Shown piece by piece: positions 9,118 to 18,051 of a stretch of 56,042 nt of DNA (positions are counted from its first letter, which is position 1; each line of letters opens with the position of its first letter). A program made the translations under genes and the position numbers. The notes below the pieces were generated by a model. It ran no database searches. It had not been told where the DNA came from and worked only from the letters and a program-made list of their open reading frames with translations. Source of the DNA: Pantoea cypripedii (lineage in GTDB: Bacteria > Pseudomonadota > Gammaproteobacteria > Enterobacterales > Enterobacteriaceae); contig NZ_CP024770.1 of the NCBI RefSeq assembly GCF_011395035.1, positions 1,430,230-1,486,271 of the forward strand, given 5' to 3'.

Positions 9118-10410
9118 ATGAAAAATCATATTTTCACACTCTCATCCGGTTTTCGCGGCTTCCCCCCGGGGGCAGAACCTGTCGCTTCAACTGACATCGC
9201 CAGTCGTAACTGGTCTCCGGTAACTGGCGAAATGGCGTTACCTTTACTGTCACTGGATTTGCAGACCTTCAATGACAATGTTGATGCCATGATGTCGATA
9301 GTGAAAAGCCACGGCGCAAAAATTGCGCCGCATGGCAAGACGCCGATGTCACCCGTTCTGGCAAGGCAGATGGTTGACTCTGGGGCATGGGGTACCTCCG
9401 TTGCTGATCTCCGGCAGGCCGAAGTCATGTTGGCAGGAGGTCTGAATAAGATTCTGCTGGCTAACCAGATTGGCGGGCATGCCGCCGTCACCAGATTGGC
9501 CGGGCTATTGCGTAAATATCCAAAAGCAGAGCTTTTGCTCTTTGTTGATACGCCAGAGTTCATTGATGCTCTGGAGGAACAGTATGCGCAAGAACCGAGC
9601 CTCCCTCCTTTGGGTTTATTAATCGAGATCAGCTGTGGCAGAGGCGGCGTATCCACTGAGGGAGAATTTGCTGCGATGTTGCATCGCATTGACAGCAATA
9701 ACGATGAACGCCTTACATTACAGGGTATTGCCTTCTATGAGGGTACCTGTATGAAAGAAGATATTCATGAGACCGAAGAAAATCTGAAAAAATTGTTTGA
9801 ACGCGTTGATAAATCTTTATTTCTTCTAAAGGAAGTATTTGGCGATCAGGAGAATGTGATTATTAGCGCGGGGGGGTCATCATTATTTGATTACGTGATT
9901 GAATATTTCACCCGTGCACGCGAGAAGTATCCCACTATCCAATTATTGCTGCGTAGTGGCGCATGCTTCTTTAGCGATAATGGCAACATCCGTGCACGGT
10001 TAGGACGCATAGCCGGTAGAGGGAAACTTGGTAAAGAATCAAGCATGATAATTGCGAGTTTTTTTAAACCAACATTACGGCTATGGGCAGAAGTGATATC
10101 CAGAAATGGTGAAAGCATAGCGATTTGCGGCTTAGGCATGCGTGATAGTTCGATCGATCAGGGGGTGCCGATTCCGCTTGCATTATGGCGGGGAGGAAAT
10201 AAAGTCGCCGATATAATGGATAAAAGCCAGACGGTTAAATTGAATGACCAGCATGCTTTTATCGACATTCATGAAGAAGAATTTCGTGTGGGTGACGTCA
10301 TAGAATTTGGCATCCGACATCCTTGTACCTGCATTGACAAACACGACATTATTTATGGTCTGAATCAAAACGTCACGGTTACCGCCGCTTATAAGACATT
10401 TTTCGGATAA
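9118..10410 (+). CDS. PLP-dependent D-amino-acid deaminase/aldolase-like protein (alanine racemase N-terminal fold)
   Basis: The 430-residue protein resembles the D-threonine aldolase / D-serine dehydratase (DSD1) / amino-acid deaminase group. The Schiff-base lysine is probably K74 in KIAPHGKTPMSP at the first strand of the PLP barrel. A C-terminal HPCTC (about residues 401-405) matches the metal-binding His-x-Cys of D-serine dehydratase-like enzymes. GWG-type spacing, GTSVADLRQAEVMLAGG and ILLANQIGG also fit. Start ATG 9118 follows AAAGGG; the gene lies 23 bases after hyuB. Because RidA, a scavenger of enamine/imine intermediates, is next, dehydration or deamination of a D-amino acid is more likely than racemisation. 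Substrate unproven. Confidence 0.82.
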   Translation: MKNHIFTLSSGFRGFPPGAEPVASTDIASRNWSPVTGEMALPLLSLDLQTFNDNVDAMMSIVKSHGAKIAPHGKTPMSPVLARQMVDSGAWGTSVADLRQAEVMLAGGLNKILLANQIGGHAAVTRLAGLLRKYPKAELLLFVDTPEFIDALEEQYAQEPSLPPLGLLIEISCGRGGVSTEGEFAAMLHRIDSNNDERLTLQGIAFYEGTCMKEDIHETEENLKKLFERVDKSLFLLKEVFGDQENVIISAGGSSLFDYVIEYFTRAREKYPTIQLLLRSGACFFSDNGNIRARLGRIAGRGKLGKESSMIIASFFKPTLRLWAEVISRNGESIAICGLGMRDSSIDQGVPIPLALWRGGNKVADIMDKSQTVKLNDQHAFIDIHEEEFRVGDVIEFGIRHPCTCIDKHDIIYGLNQNVTVTAAYKTFFG

Positions 10411-10421
10411 CGGAGAATAAA

Positions 10422-10910
10422 ATGGACAAGATCGTAAAGCGGCTCAATGAGCTAAGCATTACTTTGCCTAAAATCAGTCAGCCAGTTAATAGTTATGTTT
10501 CAACGAAAAAGTCCGGAAATATTATCTATGTGTCGGGGCAAGTTCCTCGCTGGAACGGTGATGACTTATACGTTGGAAAAGTTGGTGATGTTATTGATAT
10601 CGATTCAGCCTATGAGGCCGCTAAAATTTGCGCAATGAATATTATTGCTCAATTAAATAGCGCTCTGGATGGAAATTTAAGTCGGGTGAAAAGCTGTGTC
10701 CGGTTACGGGGCTTTGTGAATTCAGTCAGTGAATTCAAACAACATCCCCAGGTTATCAATGGCGCTTCTGATTTTATTGTAGAAGTATTCGGTGATGACG
10801 GCCGGCATGCCAGAACGGCAATTGGTGTAGGCTCACTACCTCATAATTTTTCAGTTGAAGTAGATGCAGAATTTGAGCTTCATGAAGAATTTCCCGGGGC
10901 ACACGGATAA
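10422..10910 (+). CDS. RidA/YjgF-family protein
   Basis: The 162-residue protein has the RidA fold: ISQPVNSYVSTKKSGNIIYVSGQVP at the N-terminus and the conserved arginine in ARTAIGVGSLPHNFSVEVD, the residue that contacts the carboxylate in RidA enzymes. RidA proteins hydrolyse reactive enamine or imine intermediates released by PLP dehydratases and by amino-acid oxidases. Both kinds of enzyme are encoded in this locus, so a local clean-up or deaminase role is plausible. It is longer than housekeeping RidA (about 128 residues) and belongs to the larger YjgF-type subgroup. Start at 10422 follows CGGAG; 11 bases separate it from the previous stop. Confidence 0.85.
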   Translation: MDKIVKRLNELSITLPKISQPVNSYVSTKKSGNIIYVSGQVPRWNGDDLYVGKVGDVIDIDSAYEAAKICAMNIIAQLNSALDGNLSRVKSCVRLRGFVNSVSEFKQHPQVINGASDFIVEVFGDDGRHARTAIGVGSLPHNFSVEVDAEFELHEEFPGAHG

Positions 10911-10925
10911 CGGAAGGCCGAGCAG

Positions 10926-11594
10926 ATGCAATATACATTTGACTATTCGGTAGTTTTTGATTCCTGGCAGCTTTTGCTTAAAGGTGCCTGGGCTACTGTT
11001 GAGCTTTCTTTCATCTCAGGAATCTTTTCTCTGATGTTGGGCATCGTATTGATGATCTTTCGTCGCGGGGAAGTGAAAATATTGAATATTGTATCTAAGG
11101 CATTAATTGAAATCGTCAGGAATACGCCTTTTCTCGTGCAATTATTCTTTGTTTTTTTTGGACTACCATTAATTGGCTTGAAGTTTACCGTGACAGCCGC
11201 TGCGATTACTGCACTTACGCTTAATACAGCCTGTTATATCGCTGAAACTATGCGTGGTGGAGTAAACTCTTTGCCTAAGGGACTGGTTGAGGCAGGAAAA
11301 GCACTGGGTATGAATAATTTCAGAATCTTTGTTGATATTATTTTAAAACCAGCATTGCGCTCTGTCTATCCGGCACTCAGTAGTCAGTTTATTTTATTGC
11401 TTTTGACTTCAAGTGTAGTGGCCTCTATCTCTGCGAACGAGCTAACGTATACTGCACAAGTGATTGAATCAAACTCATTCAGGAGCTTTGAAGTTTATAC
11501 TGTGGTGACTGGGATTTATTTTGTTTTGGCTTTGGGGTTGTCGCTGACTTTAAAACTCTTTGGGCGTATATATTTTTCCTATCCTAATAAGTGA
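10926..11594 (+). CDS. Amino-acid ABC transporter permease (HisM/GlnP type), first copy
   Basis: The 222-residue inner-membrane protein has about five membrane segments and the cytoplasmic EAA loop LPKGLVEAGKALGMNNFR that docks the ATPase, as in polar amino-acid permeases. ATG 10926 follows GGAAG 10912-10916. It lies 15 bases after the RidA gene, in one operon with a second permease, a binding protein and an ATPase, so the importer should bring in the substrate of the upstream enzymes, or one related to it. Confidence 0.9.
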   Translation: MQYTFDYSVVFDSWQLLLKGAWATVELSFISGIFSLMLGIVLMIFRRGEVKILNIVSKALIEIVRNTPFLVQLFFVFFGLPLIGLKFTVTAAAITALTLNTACYIAETMRGGVNSLPKGLVEAGKALGMNNFRIFVDIILKPALRSVYPALSSQFILLLLTSSVVASISANELTYTAQVIESNSFRSFEVYTVVTGIYFVLALGLSLTLKLFGRIYFSYPNK

Positions 11595-11601
11595 GCATGT
11601 G

Positions 11602-12249
11602 ATGGTCAGAAGTTTAGGGTTCAATGACATTTTATTCCTGTTTGAAGGATTAAAATGGACGGTGTATCTGTCGCTGATTGCCTTTGTTTGCGGTTCGTTA
11701 GCGGGACTGATTATTGCGCTAATGCGTGTCAGTAAATTCAAATCAATTTGGCTCCCGGCGTGGGGATATATTGAGATTTTTCAGAATACACCATTGTTAA
11801 TGCAATTGTTTATGGTGTATTACGGCGTCGCACTGTTTAACTGGGACATTAGCGCCTGGGTTGCTGCTGCGATAGGCTTGACACTTCATGCCAGTGCTTA
11901 TCTGGCTGAAATCTGGCGTGGCTGTATTCAGGTTATACCTCGCGGGCAGGATGAAGCGGCTCAGTCTCTTGGTATTTCTTTCTTTCACCGGATGAAAGAT
12001 GTGATCTTGCCACAAGCGTTTAAGATTTCATTGCCAGCAACCGTTGGCTTTATGGTCGGACTTATAAAATCTACGTCACTAACCGCAATTATTGGTTTTA
12101 CCGAACTTACGCGTTCGGGGCAGGTGCTCTCCAATAATATATATCAACCATTAATGGTATACAGCATGGTCGGAGCGGTTTACTTTCTGCTTTGCTGGCC
12201 ACTATCTCACTGGAGTTCAACGCTCGAGCGTAAGATGCAACACAACTGA
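11602..12249 (+). CDS. Amino-acid ABC transporter permease, second copy
   Basis: The 215-residue partner permease has the EAA loop IPRGQDEAAQSLGISFFHR. The frame is open back to a TTG at 11560 inside the previous gene, but the ATG at 11602 (MVRSLGF) or the GTG at 11599 gives the usual length; the ribosome site there (AAGTGAG) is weak, so reinitiation after the first permease stop at 11594 is likely. The two permeases should form a heterodimer. Confidence 0.88.
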   Translation: MVRSLGFNDILFLFEGLKWTVYLSLIAFVCGSLAGLIIALMRVSKFKSIWLPAWGYIEIFQNTPLLMQLFMVYYGVALFNWDISAWVAAAIGLTLHASAYLAEIWRGCIQVIPRGQDEAAQSLGISFFHRMKDVILPQAFKISLPATVGFMVGLIKSTSLTAIIGFTELTRSGQVLSNNIYQPLMVYSMVGAVYFLLCWPLSHWSSTLERKMQHN

Positions 12250-12288
12250 AAAGCACAATAAATCTTCACTCAATTATCAGGAGTCACT

Positions 12289-13131
12289 ATGAAAAGTCAT
12301 CGCTTTTGGTGTGCCCTATCTGCATTTATTAGGACGGGGAAAGTATTTTTAATCTTTATGTTATTCTTTTCTCAGTTTAGTCATTCAGCTTTCGCTGATA
12401 CGCTGGATAATATTAAATCAAAAGGAAGTATGACATTTGGTATTGTTACAGACCAACCTCCTTATGGATTTATTAATGAAAAAGGACAGAATGACGGCTA
12501 CGATATTGAAATAGCCAGAATGATGGCAAAAGAATTAGGTGTGACGCCTAAATTCGTCCCTATCACTGCCTCAAACCGTATCCCATTACTGTTAACAGGC
12601 AAAGTTGATATGCTTATTTGCGTATTGGGTATGTATCCAGACCGCGCTAAGGTTATTCAATACCTGAAACCTTATGCTGCTTCGGCTGTAGAGCTGTATG
12701 CGGCGAAAGGCACAAATGTGAAGTCTCTGGCCGAACTGGCTGGGCATAATGTTGCAGTGGCGCGAGGAAGCTCAGTAGACAAGATGCTCACTTCCAGTGC
12801 ACCTGCAGGCACTAACATTCAACGTTTCGATGATGATTCATCAGCAATTCAATCCCTTGTTTCCGGGCAGAGCGACGTGTTGGCAGGTTATAGCAACTAT
12901 TTCCTGCCTCTTCAGAAAGCCAGCCCGAACAAATTTGAAAGTAAAGCAACTCTTGAAGTGGAGTACCTTGGTATTGCCGTGCGTCCTAATCAGAAAGCCT
13001 ATACCGATTGGGCGAATAATTTCCTGGATAAAAATCAAACTCAGATTCTTGCCAATTACAAAAAATGGTTTGGCATTGATCGCCCGGCATTACCGGCCGA
13101 ATTACCAGGAATCCCATTCTCAGTAAAATAA
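12289..13131 (+). CDS. Periplasmic amino-acid-binding protein of the ABC importer
   Basis: The 280-residue protein has a long signal peptide (hydrophobic core VFLIFMLFFSQFSHS, probable cleavage after AFA before DTLDN). It continues as a family 3 solute-binding protein (MTFGIVTDQPPYGFINEKGQ, DGYDIEIARMMAKELG, ARGSSVDKML). It captures the substrate in the periplasm and hands it to the two permeases. A strong AGGAG precedes ATG 12289. Ligand cannot be told from sequence; the neighbours suggest an amino acid, hydantoin or N-methylated amino-acid derivative. Confidence 0.9.
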   Translation: MKSHRFWCALSAFIRTGKVFLIFMLFFSQFSHSAFADTLDNIKSKGSMTFGIVTDQPPYGFINEKGQNDGYDIEIARMMAKELGVTPKFVPITASNRIPLLLTGKVDMLICVLGMYPDRAKVIQYLKPYAASAVELYAAKGTNVKSLAELAGHNVAVARGSSVDKMLTSSAPAGTNIQRFDDDSSAIQSLVSGQSDVLAGYSNYFLPLQKASPNKFESKATLEVEYLGIAVRPNQKAYTDWANNFLDKNQTQILANYKKWFGIDRPALPAELPGIPFSVK

Positions 13132-13154
13132 TGCATTAAAAGTATGAGGGTATT

Positions 13155-13895
13155 ATGGAAAGAACCATGATCGAGTTGCACAATGTAAATAAATGGTATG
13201 ATAAACATCATGTTCTTAAAGATGTGAACCTTACTATAAATCGAGGGGAACATATCGTTCTGTGTGGGCCATCAGGTTCCGGCAAGTCTACCCTCATACG
13301 CTGTATTAACCACCTTGAACAGATTCAGCAGGGTGATATCATTGTTAATGGCGTAAAAATGGGTTTAAACGGTAAAAATGTTGATAATATTCGGCGTGAT
13401 GTTGGAATGGTTTTTCAACAATTCAATTTGTTCCCTCATCTTACCGTTTTGGAAAATTGCATGCTTGCACCCTTAAGAGTTAAAAGCATGCTGAAATCTG
13501 AAGCACGTGATACGGCCATGAAATTTCTCAAGCGGGTTCATATTGATAATCACGCTCACAAGTATCCTGCTCAGTTATCAGGCGGGCAACAACAGCGAGT
13601 GGCAATCGCACGTGCATTATGCATGGGACCGCAGATTATGTTATTTGATGAACCAACCTCGGCCCTTGACCCTGAAATGGTTAAAGAAGTACTTGATACA
13701 ATGATTTCCCTTGCTGAAGATGGCATCACAATGATTTGTGTTACCCATGAAATGGGCTTTGCAAAAGCTGTTGCCCATCGCGTCATCTTCATGGATGGTG
13801 GTCAAATTCTGGAAAGCGCGCCTCCTCAGAGATTTTTTTCCGCTCCCCAGCACCAGCGTGCGCAGTCATTTCTGGGGCAGATACTGGCTCATTAA
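13155..13895 (+). CDS. Amino-acid ABC transporter ATP-binding protein
   Basis: The 246-residue ATPase has Walker A GPSGSGKST, Q-loop MVFQQFNLFPH, signature LSGGQQQRVAIARAL, Walker B MLFDEPTSALDPE and the switch histidine in VTHEMGF. It powers the importer formed with the two permeases and the binding protein. All four importer genes are contiguous and in one direction, and this is the last gene of the locus before a weak inverted repeat. Confidence 0.93.
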   Translation: MERTMIELHNVNKWYDKHHVLKDVNLTINRGEHIVLCGPSGSGKSTLIRCINHLEQIQQGDIIVNGVKMGLNGKNVDNIRRDVGMVFQQFNLFPHLTVLENCMLAPLRVKSMLKSEARDTAMKFLKRVHIDNHAHKYPAQLSGGQQQRVAIARALCMGPQIMLFDEPTSALDPEMVKEVLDTMISLAEDGITMICVTHEMGFAKAVAHRVIFMDGGQILESAPPQRFFSAPQHQRAQSFLGQILAH

Positions 13896-13927
13896 ATCTA
13901 TCCACAAGAGCCTTAACGGTACATAGA

Positions 13928-13948
13928 CAGGGCACGGGATATGCCCTG
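13928..13948 (+). terminator. Possible terminator hairpin after the importer operon
   Basis: CAGGGCA (13928-13934) pairs with TGCCCTG (13942-13948) around a 7-base loop, 33 bases after the ATPase stop. There is no clear T run after it, so this is only a weak candidate. Confidence 0.35.
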
Positions 13949-14073
13949 CCTGGAAGCGTCCTGGTATGATCTCAGTCATATTGATAACTTGTACAACATG
14001 CTAATCTGAATAGTTATTTTTTATAACTAAGAACAGAGGGAAAATATTTTCCTGCTTAATCGCTACTGTTCTT

Positions 14074-14964
14074 TTATTCAGGTGAATAGGTTATTCTATT
14101 TTTACCGTTTCTTTTCGATTCATATAATGCGGAGTCTGCTGCTGTTATTGCGAATGATGAGGTATGCTCCGCTCTTTTTTTTGCTACACCGATGCTGGTA
14201 GTCACCGGGACATCATGTATTGATATTGTTGATAAAGAGATTTTAATGTTTTCAATAATATTTGTCAGGTTTTCATTCCCGGTAATAATTGCCGAAAACT
14301 CTTCTCCACCAGAGCGTGCGATAAATGTATTCTCATTGATAAAGTGACTGAGAGCATCTCCTATTTTCCTGAGAACCTTATCACCTATGTCATGATCATA
14401 GGTGTCATTGATTTTCTTGAAGTCATCAATGTCCAGGATGCAAATTAAGCCATCAACTTGCTCTATCTCCCTTAACTTTATATTCATGTGTCTGCGGTTA
14501 GGCAATTGCGTAAGCTCATCTGTCAGTGACAAATAAACCGCAGATTTATATTTATCATTAACGAAAAAAACAAAGTTATTAAAGGAGTACATAATAAGAG
14601 AAATTGCTGGGATGTAGAGAAAAGCGGAAAGAAGCGCTGTCACATCTCTGTCAAATATCTTCAGTCCGCCAGCCATTGAAGCCAGAGAAGAATTAAGGAG
14701 CAGAAATAGCCCAATCCTGAAAGCAGCGAAATTCTTTGCCTGCGATTTTATATGGAAGGATTTTCTTATAAATCCTGCAAGCATTATGACCGTGATAAGG
14801 TTTAGCGAGAAATATATGTTTATATTGGATGGTCCACGCTCAAATATAGAAGTTAATATGATTATCGAAGCTGTTATAAAGGTGTAAAGGATTATCATTC
14901 TGTAAAGTAAACCCCTGGGACTTTCTGCTTCATGAATCAGTTTGCTGTGTAGCTTTAATGGCAT
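14074..14964 (-). CDS. Membrane-anchored GGDEF protein (probable diguanylate cyclase)
   Basis: The 296-residue protein has about five to six N-terminal membrane segments (residues about 20-150) and a C-terminal GGDEF domain with LTDELTQLPNRRHMN, LDIDDFKKINDTYDHDIGD and the active-site SGGEEF. The GGEEF form is usually active in making c-di-GMP from two GTP. The product-binding RxxD inhibitory site five residues before the motif is absent (NENTF there). The frame opens at a TTG at 15012, but the ATG at 14964 has AAAGG eight bases before it and is preferred. It stands alone, converging with the importer operon. The sensory signal is unknown. Confidence 0.85.
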   Translation of the reverse strand: MPLKLHSKLIHEAESPRGLLYRMIILYTFITASIIILTSIFERGPSNINIYFSLNLITVIMLAGFIRKSFHIKSQAKNFAAFRIGLFLLLNSSLASMAGGLKIFDRDVTALLSAFLYIPAISLIMYSFNNFVFFVNDKYKSAVYLSLTDELTQLPNRRHMNIKLREIEQVDGLICILDIDDFKKINDTYDHDIGDKVLRKIGDALSHFINENTFIARSGGEEFSAIITGNENLTNIIENIKISLSTISIHDVPVTTSIGVAKKRAEHTSSFAITAADSALYESKRNGKNRITYSPE

Positions 14965-15012
14965 GTTATCTACCTTTAATAATTTTTTCTTCCTTATTTT
15001 ATTATGTCGCAA

Positions 15013-15419
15013 GTGATTAAAAAAGAGTCGTTATAGAAAGATCTGTCTGAAATATTCTCAGTCCACCATAACTTACTGTAGCTCTCTGAAAACATTATTT
15101 TTTGTGAAAAGGGAGAGGGAGGGGAGGGCTATAAAGGTCTCGATTTTTTATAAATACATTTCAAGCTAATTATATTAAAACCAATAATTTGCTGATGAAT
15201 GGATGGTTGAACAGACTGCAATATAGTGACTTGTTTAAAAATTGACAAATATAAACACGACAAAGATGTATTTTCCTCATGGTTATTGTATTGAAATTGT
15301 TTCATTCAGGTAATGCATATGTTATGTGGCTGGTTGTTATTGCCAGCCACATAAATATATGACGATTACATTTCTGATAAAAATTATTATTATCAATGCA
15401 TTGGAGATGTTTTATCGGT
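15013..15419. other. Intergenic region between the GGDEF gene and the exporter operon
   Basis: This AT-rich 400-base stretch holds the presumed promoter of the leftward GGDEF gene and the hairpin at 15322-15354. No protein-coding gene is supported. Confidence 0.5.
15322..15354 (-). terminator. Strong hairpin downstream of the exporter operon
   Basis: TTATGTGGCTGG (15322-15333) pairs perfectly with CCAGCCACATAA (15343-15354) around a 9-base loop, 65 bases beyond the stop of the last exporter gene. The flanks are AT-rich but lack a long T run, so termination is likely rather than certain. Confidence 0.55.
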
Positions 15420-16916
15420 TCAGTGTGGGTAATTGCCGACGGAACGATTTACTGCAGCCCATGAGGTTTTCAAATCACGCTGGCTTGTTGCCAGCGACTG
15501 GCGTGCCTGAATAAAACTTCGCTGACTGTCGAGCACGTTAATAAAGCTGGTTAACCCACCATCATAACGAGCCTGGATCAGGGAGAATGCATCCTTCGCA
15601 CTCTGTTCACGTTGCTCCTGTTCCACCAGTTTTTGTTGAGCTGCGGAATATTGACTTAGTGCATCATCAATTTCCTGCCAGGCTTTCAGCACGGTCTTAT
15701 GATAATCAACAGCAGCCTGCTGTTGATCGATTTCACGCAAGACCACGGTTGCTTTACGTCGACCACGGTCGAATAACGGCAGATTCAGGCTAGGGCCAAC
15801 CGACCAGGTCCGGTCTCCCCATTCTGTAAAGTTATTTGCGCTATAGGAATCAAAACCGAAATGAGCACCTAGCGTGATGCTGGGGTATAGCTCCGCTTGT
15901 GCCACACCAATTCTCGCGGTGGCAGCATGCAGACGCGCCTCTGCGGCACGGATGTCAGGGCGCAATAACGCGACTTCAGATGGGATACCCAGGTTCAGAG
16001 GCGGCAGTGTGGTTTTATTCATTGAATCCGGCTTAAATGCCAACTGCTGTTGTAATGCTCCGGGATGCTCACCTAAAAGTAACAACAACTGGTTCATGGC
16101 GACTCCTTCCTGCTGTCGTAGTCCTATCAGGTTGGCACGAGTGGCAGATAATTCGCTTTGCTGTCTTTCAACGTCGCTATGATCAAGTTCACCACCTTCT
16201 GTTTGTGCCCGGATCAGCGACAGACGCTCATTCATCGCTTTTACATCTTCTTCTGCCAGGTAAATTTGCTGCTGTACTCCTCTGAGATTGTAATAATTAT
16301 TCACCACATCCCCAATAATGCTAAGTCTGGCAAGATCCAGCATGGCCCCTTGTGCAGAGACATCGGCATCAGATGCTTCAACCGCCCGGCGAACATGTCC
16401 CCACAGATCGATCTCCCATGAGAAATCCAGACCGGTCTGATACCAGTTATAAGGAGCAGTCATTAAATCCATCAGCTGATCCGGCTGCGCAATTGCTTCT
16501 TTCAGCGCTCTGGTTGATGGGCTATTTTGACTGACTTGTTCACGCGTTACTTTGGCAGTGGCATTGATATCCGGGGTTTGTGATGATGCCGTAACGCGGT
16601 ACTGCGCACGGGCACTGGCAAAGCGTAAAGTGGCGGTTTTAAGATCTGGACTTGCTGAAAGAGCACGGTGAATGAGTTCGTTAAGAACGGGATCGTTGTA
16701 ACGCTTCCACCACTGATTATCGGTTAGTACACTTGCACTGCCCAGTTTATGCAGTGACGTATCACCGCTACGCCAGGTTGACCAGTCAGCTGGTGAATCT
16801 CCTTTTTGTTTTTTATAGTCGGGACCCATAGTGCAGCCGCTGAGTACAAGGCATGCAATTAATGCCACCAAAGCAGGTAGTTTATTATCTGTTAAATATG
16901 AAAAATGGTGCTTCAT
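15420..16916 (-). CDS. NodT/OprM-type outer-membrane efflux lipoprotein
   Basis: The 498-residue TolC-like protein has a lipoprotein signal with lipobox LSGC (Cys28), then two repeats of the outer-membrane efflux domain. Landmarks are WWKRYNDPVLNELIHRALSA, FSWEIDLWGHVRRAVEAS, the mid-protein PSEVALLRPDIRAAEARLHA and the C-terminal GGLTSFINVLDSQRS. It forms the trimeric duct through the outer membrane. It is the last gene of a leftward operon with an HlyD adaptor, a double ATPase and two ABC-2 permeases. E. coli ybhGFSR has no such gene beside it, so this operon encodes a complete envelope-spanning exporter. Confidence 0.9.
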   Translation of the reverse strand: MKHHFSYLTDNKLPALVALIACLVLSGCTMGPDYKKQKGDSPADWSTWRSGDTSLHKLGSASVLTDNQWWKRYNDPVLNELIHRALSASPDLKTATLRFASARAQYRVTASSQTPDINATAKVTREQVSQNSPSTRALKEAIAQPDQLMDLMTAPYNWYQTGLDFSWEIDLWGHVRRAVEASDADVSAQGAMLDLARLSIIGDVVNNYYNLRGVQQQIYLAEEDVKAMNERLSLIRAQTEGGELDHSDVERQQSELSATRANLIGLRQQEGVAMNQLLLLLGEHPGALQQQLAFKPDSMNKTTLPPLNLGIPSEVALLRPDIRAAEARLHAATARIGVAQAELYPSITLGAHFGFDSYSANNFTEWGDRTWSVGPSLNLPLFDRGRRKATVVLREIDQQQAAVDYHKTVLKAWQEIDDALSQYSAAQQKLVEQEQREQSAKDAFSLIQARYDGGLTSFINVLDSQRSFIQARQSLATSQRDLKTSWAAVNRSVGNYPH

Positions 16917-16929
16917 CGGGTTACCTGTA

Positions 16930-18045
16930 TCAGTAAAGGCGGTTACGAAACAGCCATGCTGATAACGGAAGCGTGATTGCAGCCATTACCAGCATGGGTA
17001 TGAAATCAAAGGCAATATCAGAGAATCCGGCGCCTTCCAGATAGACTCGCCGTACCAGGTCGATAGCGAATCGTAAGGGATTGGCATAGGTCAGGGTATT
17101 GAGAATGTCTGGCATGGTCTGAACCGGCGTGAGCAACCCGGACAGCAACATTAACGGCATCATTAACAGGAAGGTATAAAGCATTGCCTGCTGCATGTTG
17201 ATGGAGACAGCAGATATCGACAATCCGATCCCGACTGCGGCAATGTTAAAAAAGGATAATCCAAGATACAGCAAGGGTATCGAACCATTCATCGGGATCT
17301 GGAACCAGAGCAGAATAATCAGCAGGATAATGGTCGATTGAATTAGTCCAACCATAATGGAAGGCAATGCCTTACCAATCAGTAACTGCATTGGCGTAAA
17401 AGGTGTCACGAGCAATTGATCAAAAGTACCTTGCTCGCGCTCCCGTGCAACCGACAGCGCTGAGAGTAATAAGGTTTGCATCATGCTCAGCGCTGCGATC
17501 AGCGTGGGCATCAGTCCCCAGCGGGATTCCAGGTTAGGGTTATACCACGCACGCGTTTCAATGGAGATAGCGGGTGTAATCCCTGTCTGGCGCTGATTAA
17601 AATCGGCCACCACTGCACTTATATAACCGGCGGCAACACCGGCAGTTGAGGAATTGCGACCATCAAGAATTACCTGAAGGGGAGAGGGGGCACCATTATT
17701 GAGTTTGTTCTCAAAATCTGCGGGAAATGTCAGGACCAGTAATGCCTTTCCCGTTAATACCACATCCGGGATCTGCGCTGCTGATGTCAGTGTTGCTGTA
17801 CGATTAAACACGCCGGTACCATCAAGATGAGTCAGCAGCTCCGTTGATGCTCCTCCACGGCTCTGGTCTAGTACCGCATAGTCCACATGGTTAACATCAT
17901 AGGTGGCGGCATAGCCGAAAAGGAGTGCCTGTAATAAAGCGGGAACCAGTAATATCGCCCTGTTTGCTGGTTCTTTCAGGATGGTGAGTATTTCTTTTTT
18001 GATTAAAAAGCTGATATGACGCAGCCAGATAGTAAAACTATTCAT
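16930..18045 (-). CDS. ABC-2 type permease, YbhR-like
   Basis: The 371-residue inner-membrane protein has one N-terminal membrane segment, a large periplasmic domain (about residues 45-170) and five C-terminal segments. The motif SVAREREQGTFDQLLVTPFTP before the third helix block is typical of YbhR/YbhS permeases. It lies 6 bases from the stop of the other permease. Together they should form the membrane pore of a drug or toxic-compound exporter. Confidence 0.88.
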   Translation of the reverse strand: MNSFTIWLRHISFLIKKEILTILKEPANRAILLVPALLQALLFGYAATYDVNHVDYAVLDQSRGGASTELLTHLDGTGVFNRTATLTSAAQIPDVVLTGKALLVLTFPADFENKLNNGAPSPLQVILDGRNSSTAGVAAGYISAVVADFNQRQTGITPAISIETRAWYNPNLESRWGLMPTLIAALSMMQTLLLSALSVAREREQGTFDQLLVTPFTPMQLLIGKALPSIMVGLIQSTIILLIILLWFQIPMNGSIPLLYLGLSFFNIAAVGIGLSISAVSINMQQAMLYTFLLMMPLMLLSGLLTPVQTMPDILNTLTYANPLRFAIDLVRRVYLEGAGFSDIAFDFIPMLVMAAITLPLSAWLFRNRLY

Positions 18046-18051
18046 CCGCCA

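Noticed and set aside
9126..9698. 190-codon minus-strand frame inside the D-amino-acid enzyme gene
   Set aside because: Antisense shadow; no ribosome site and no known protein.
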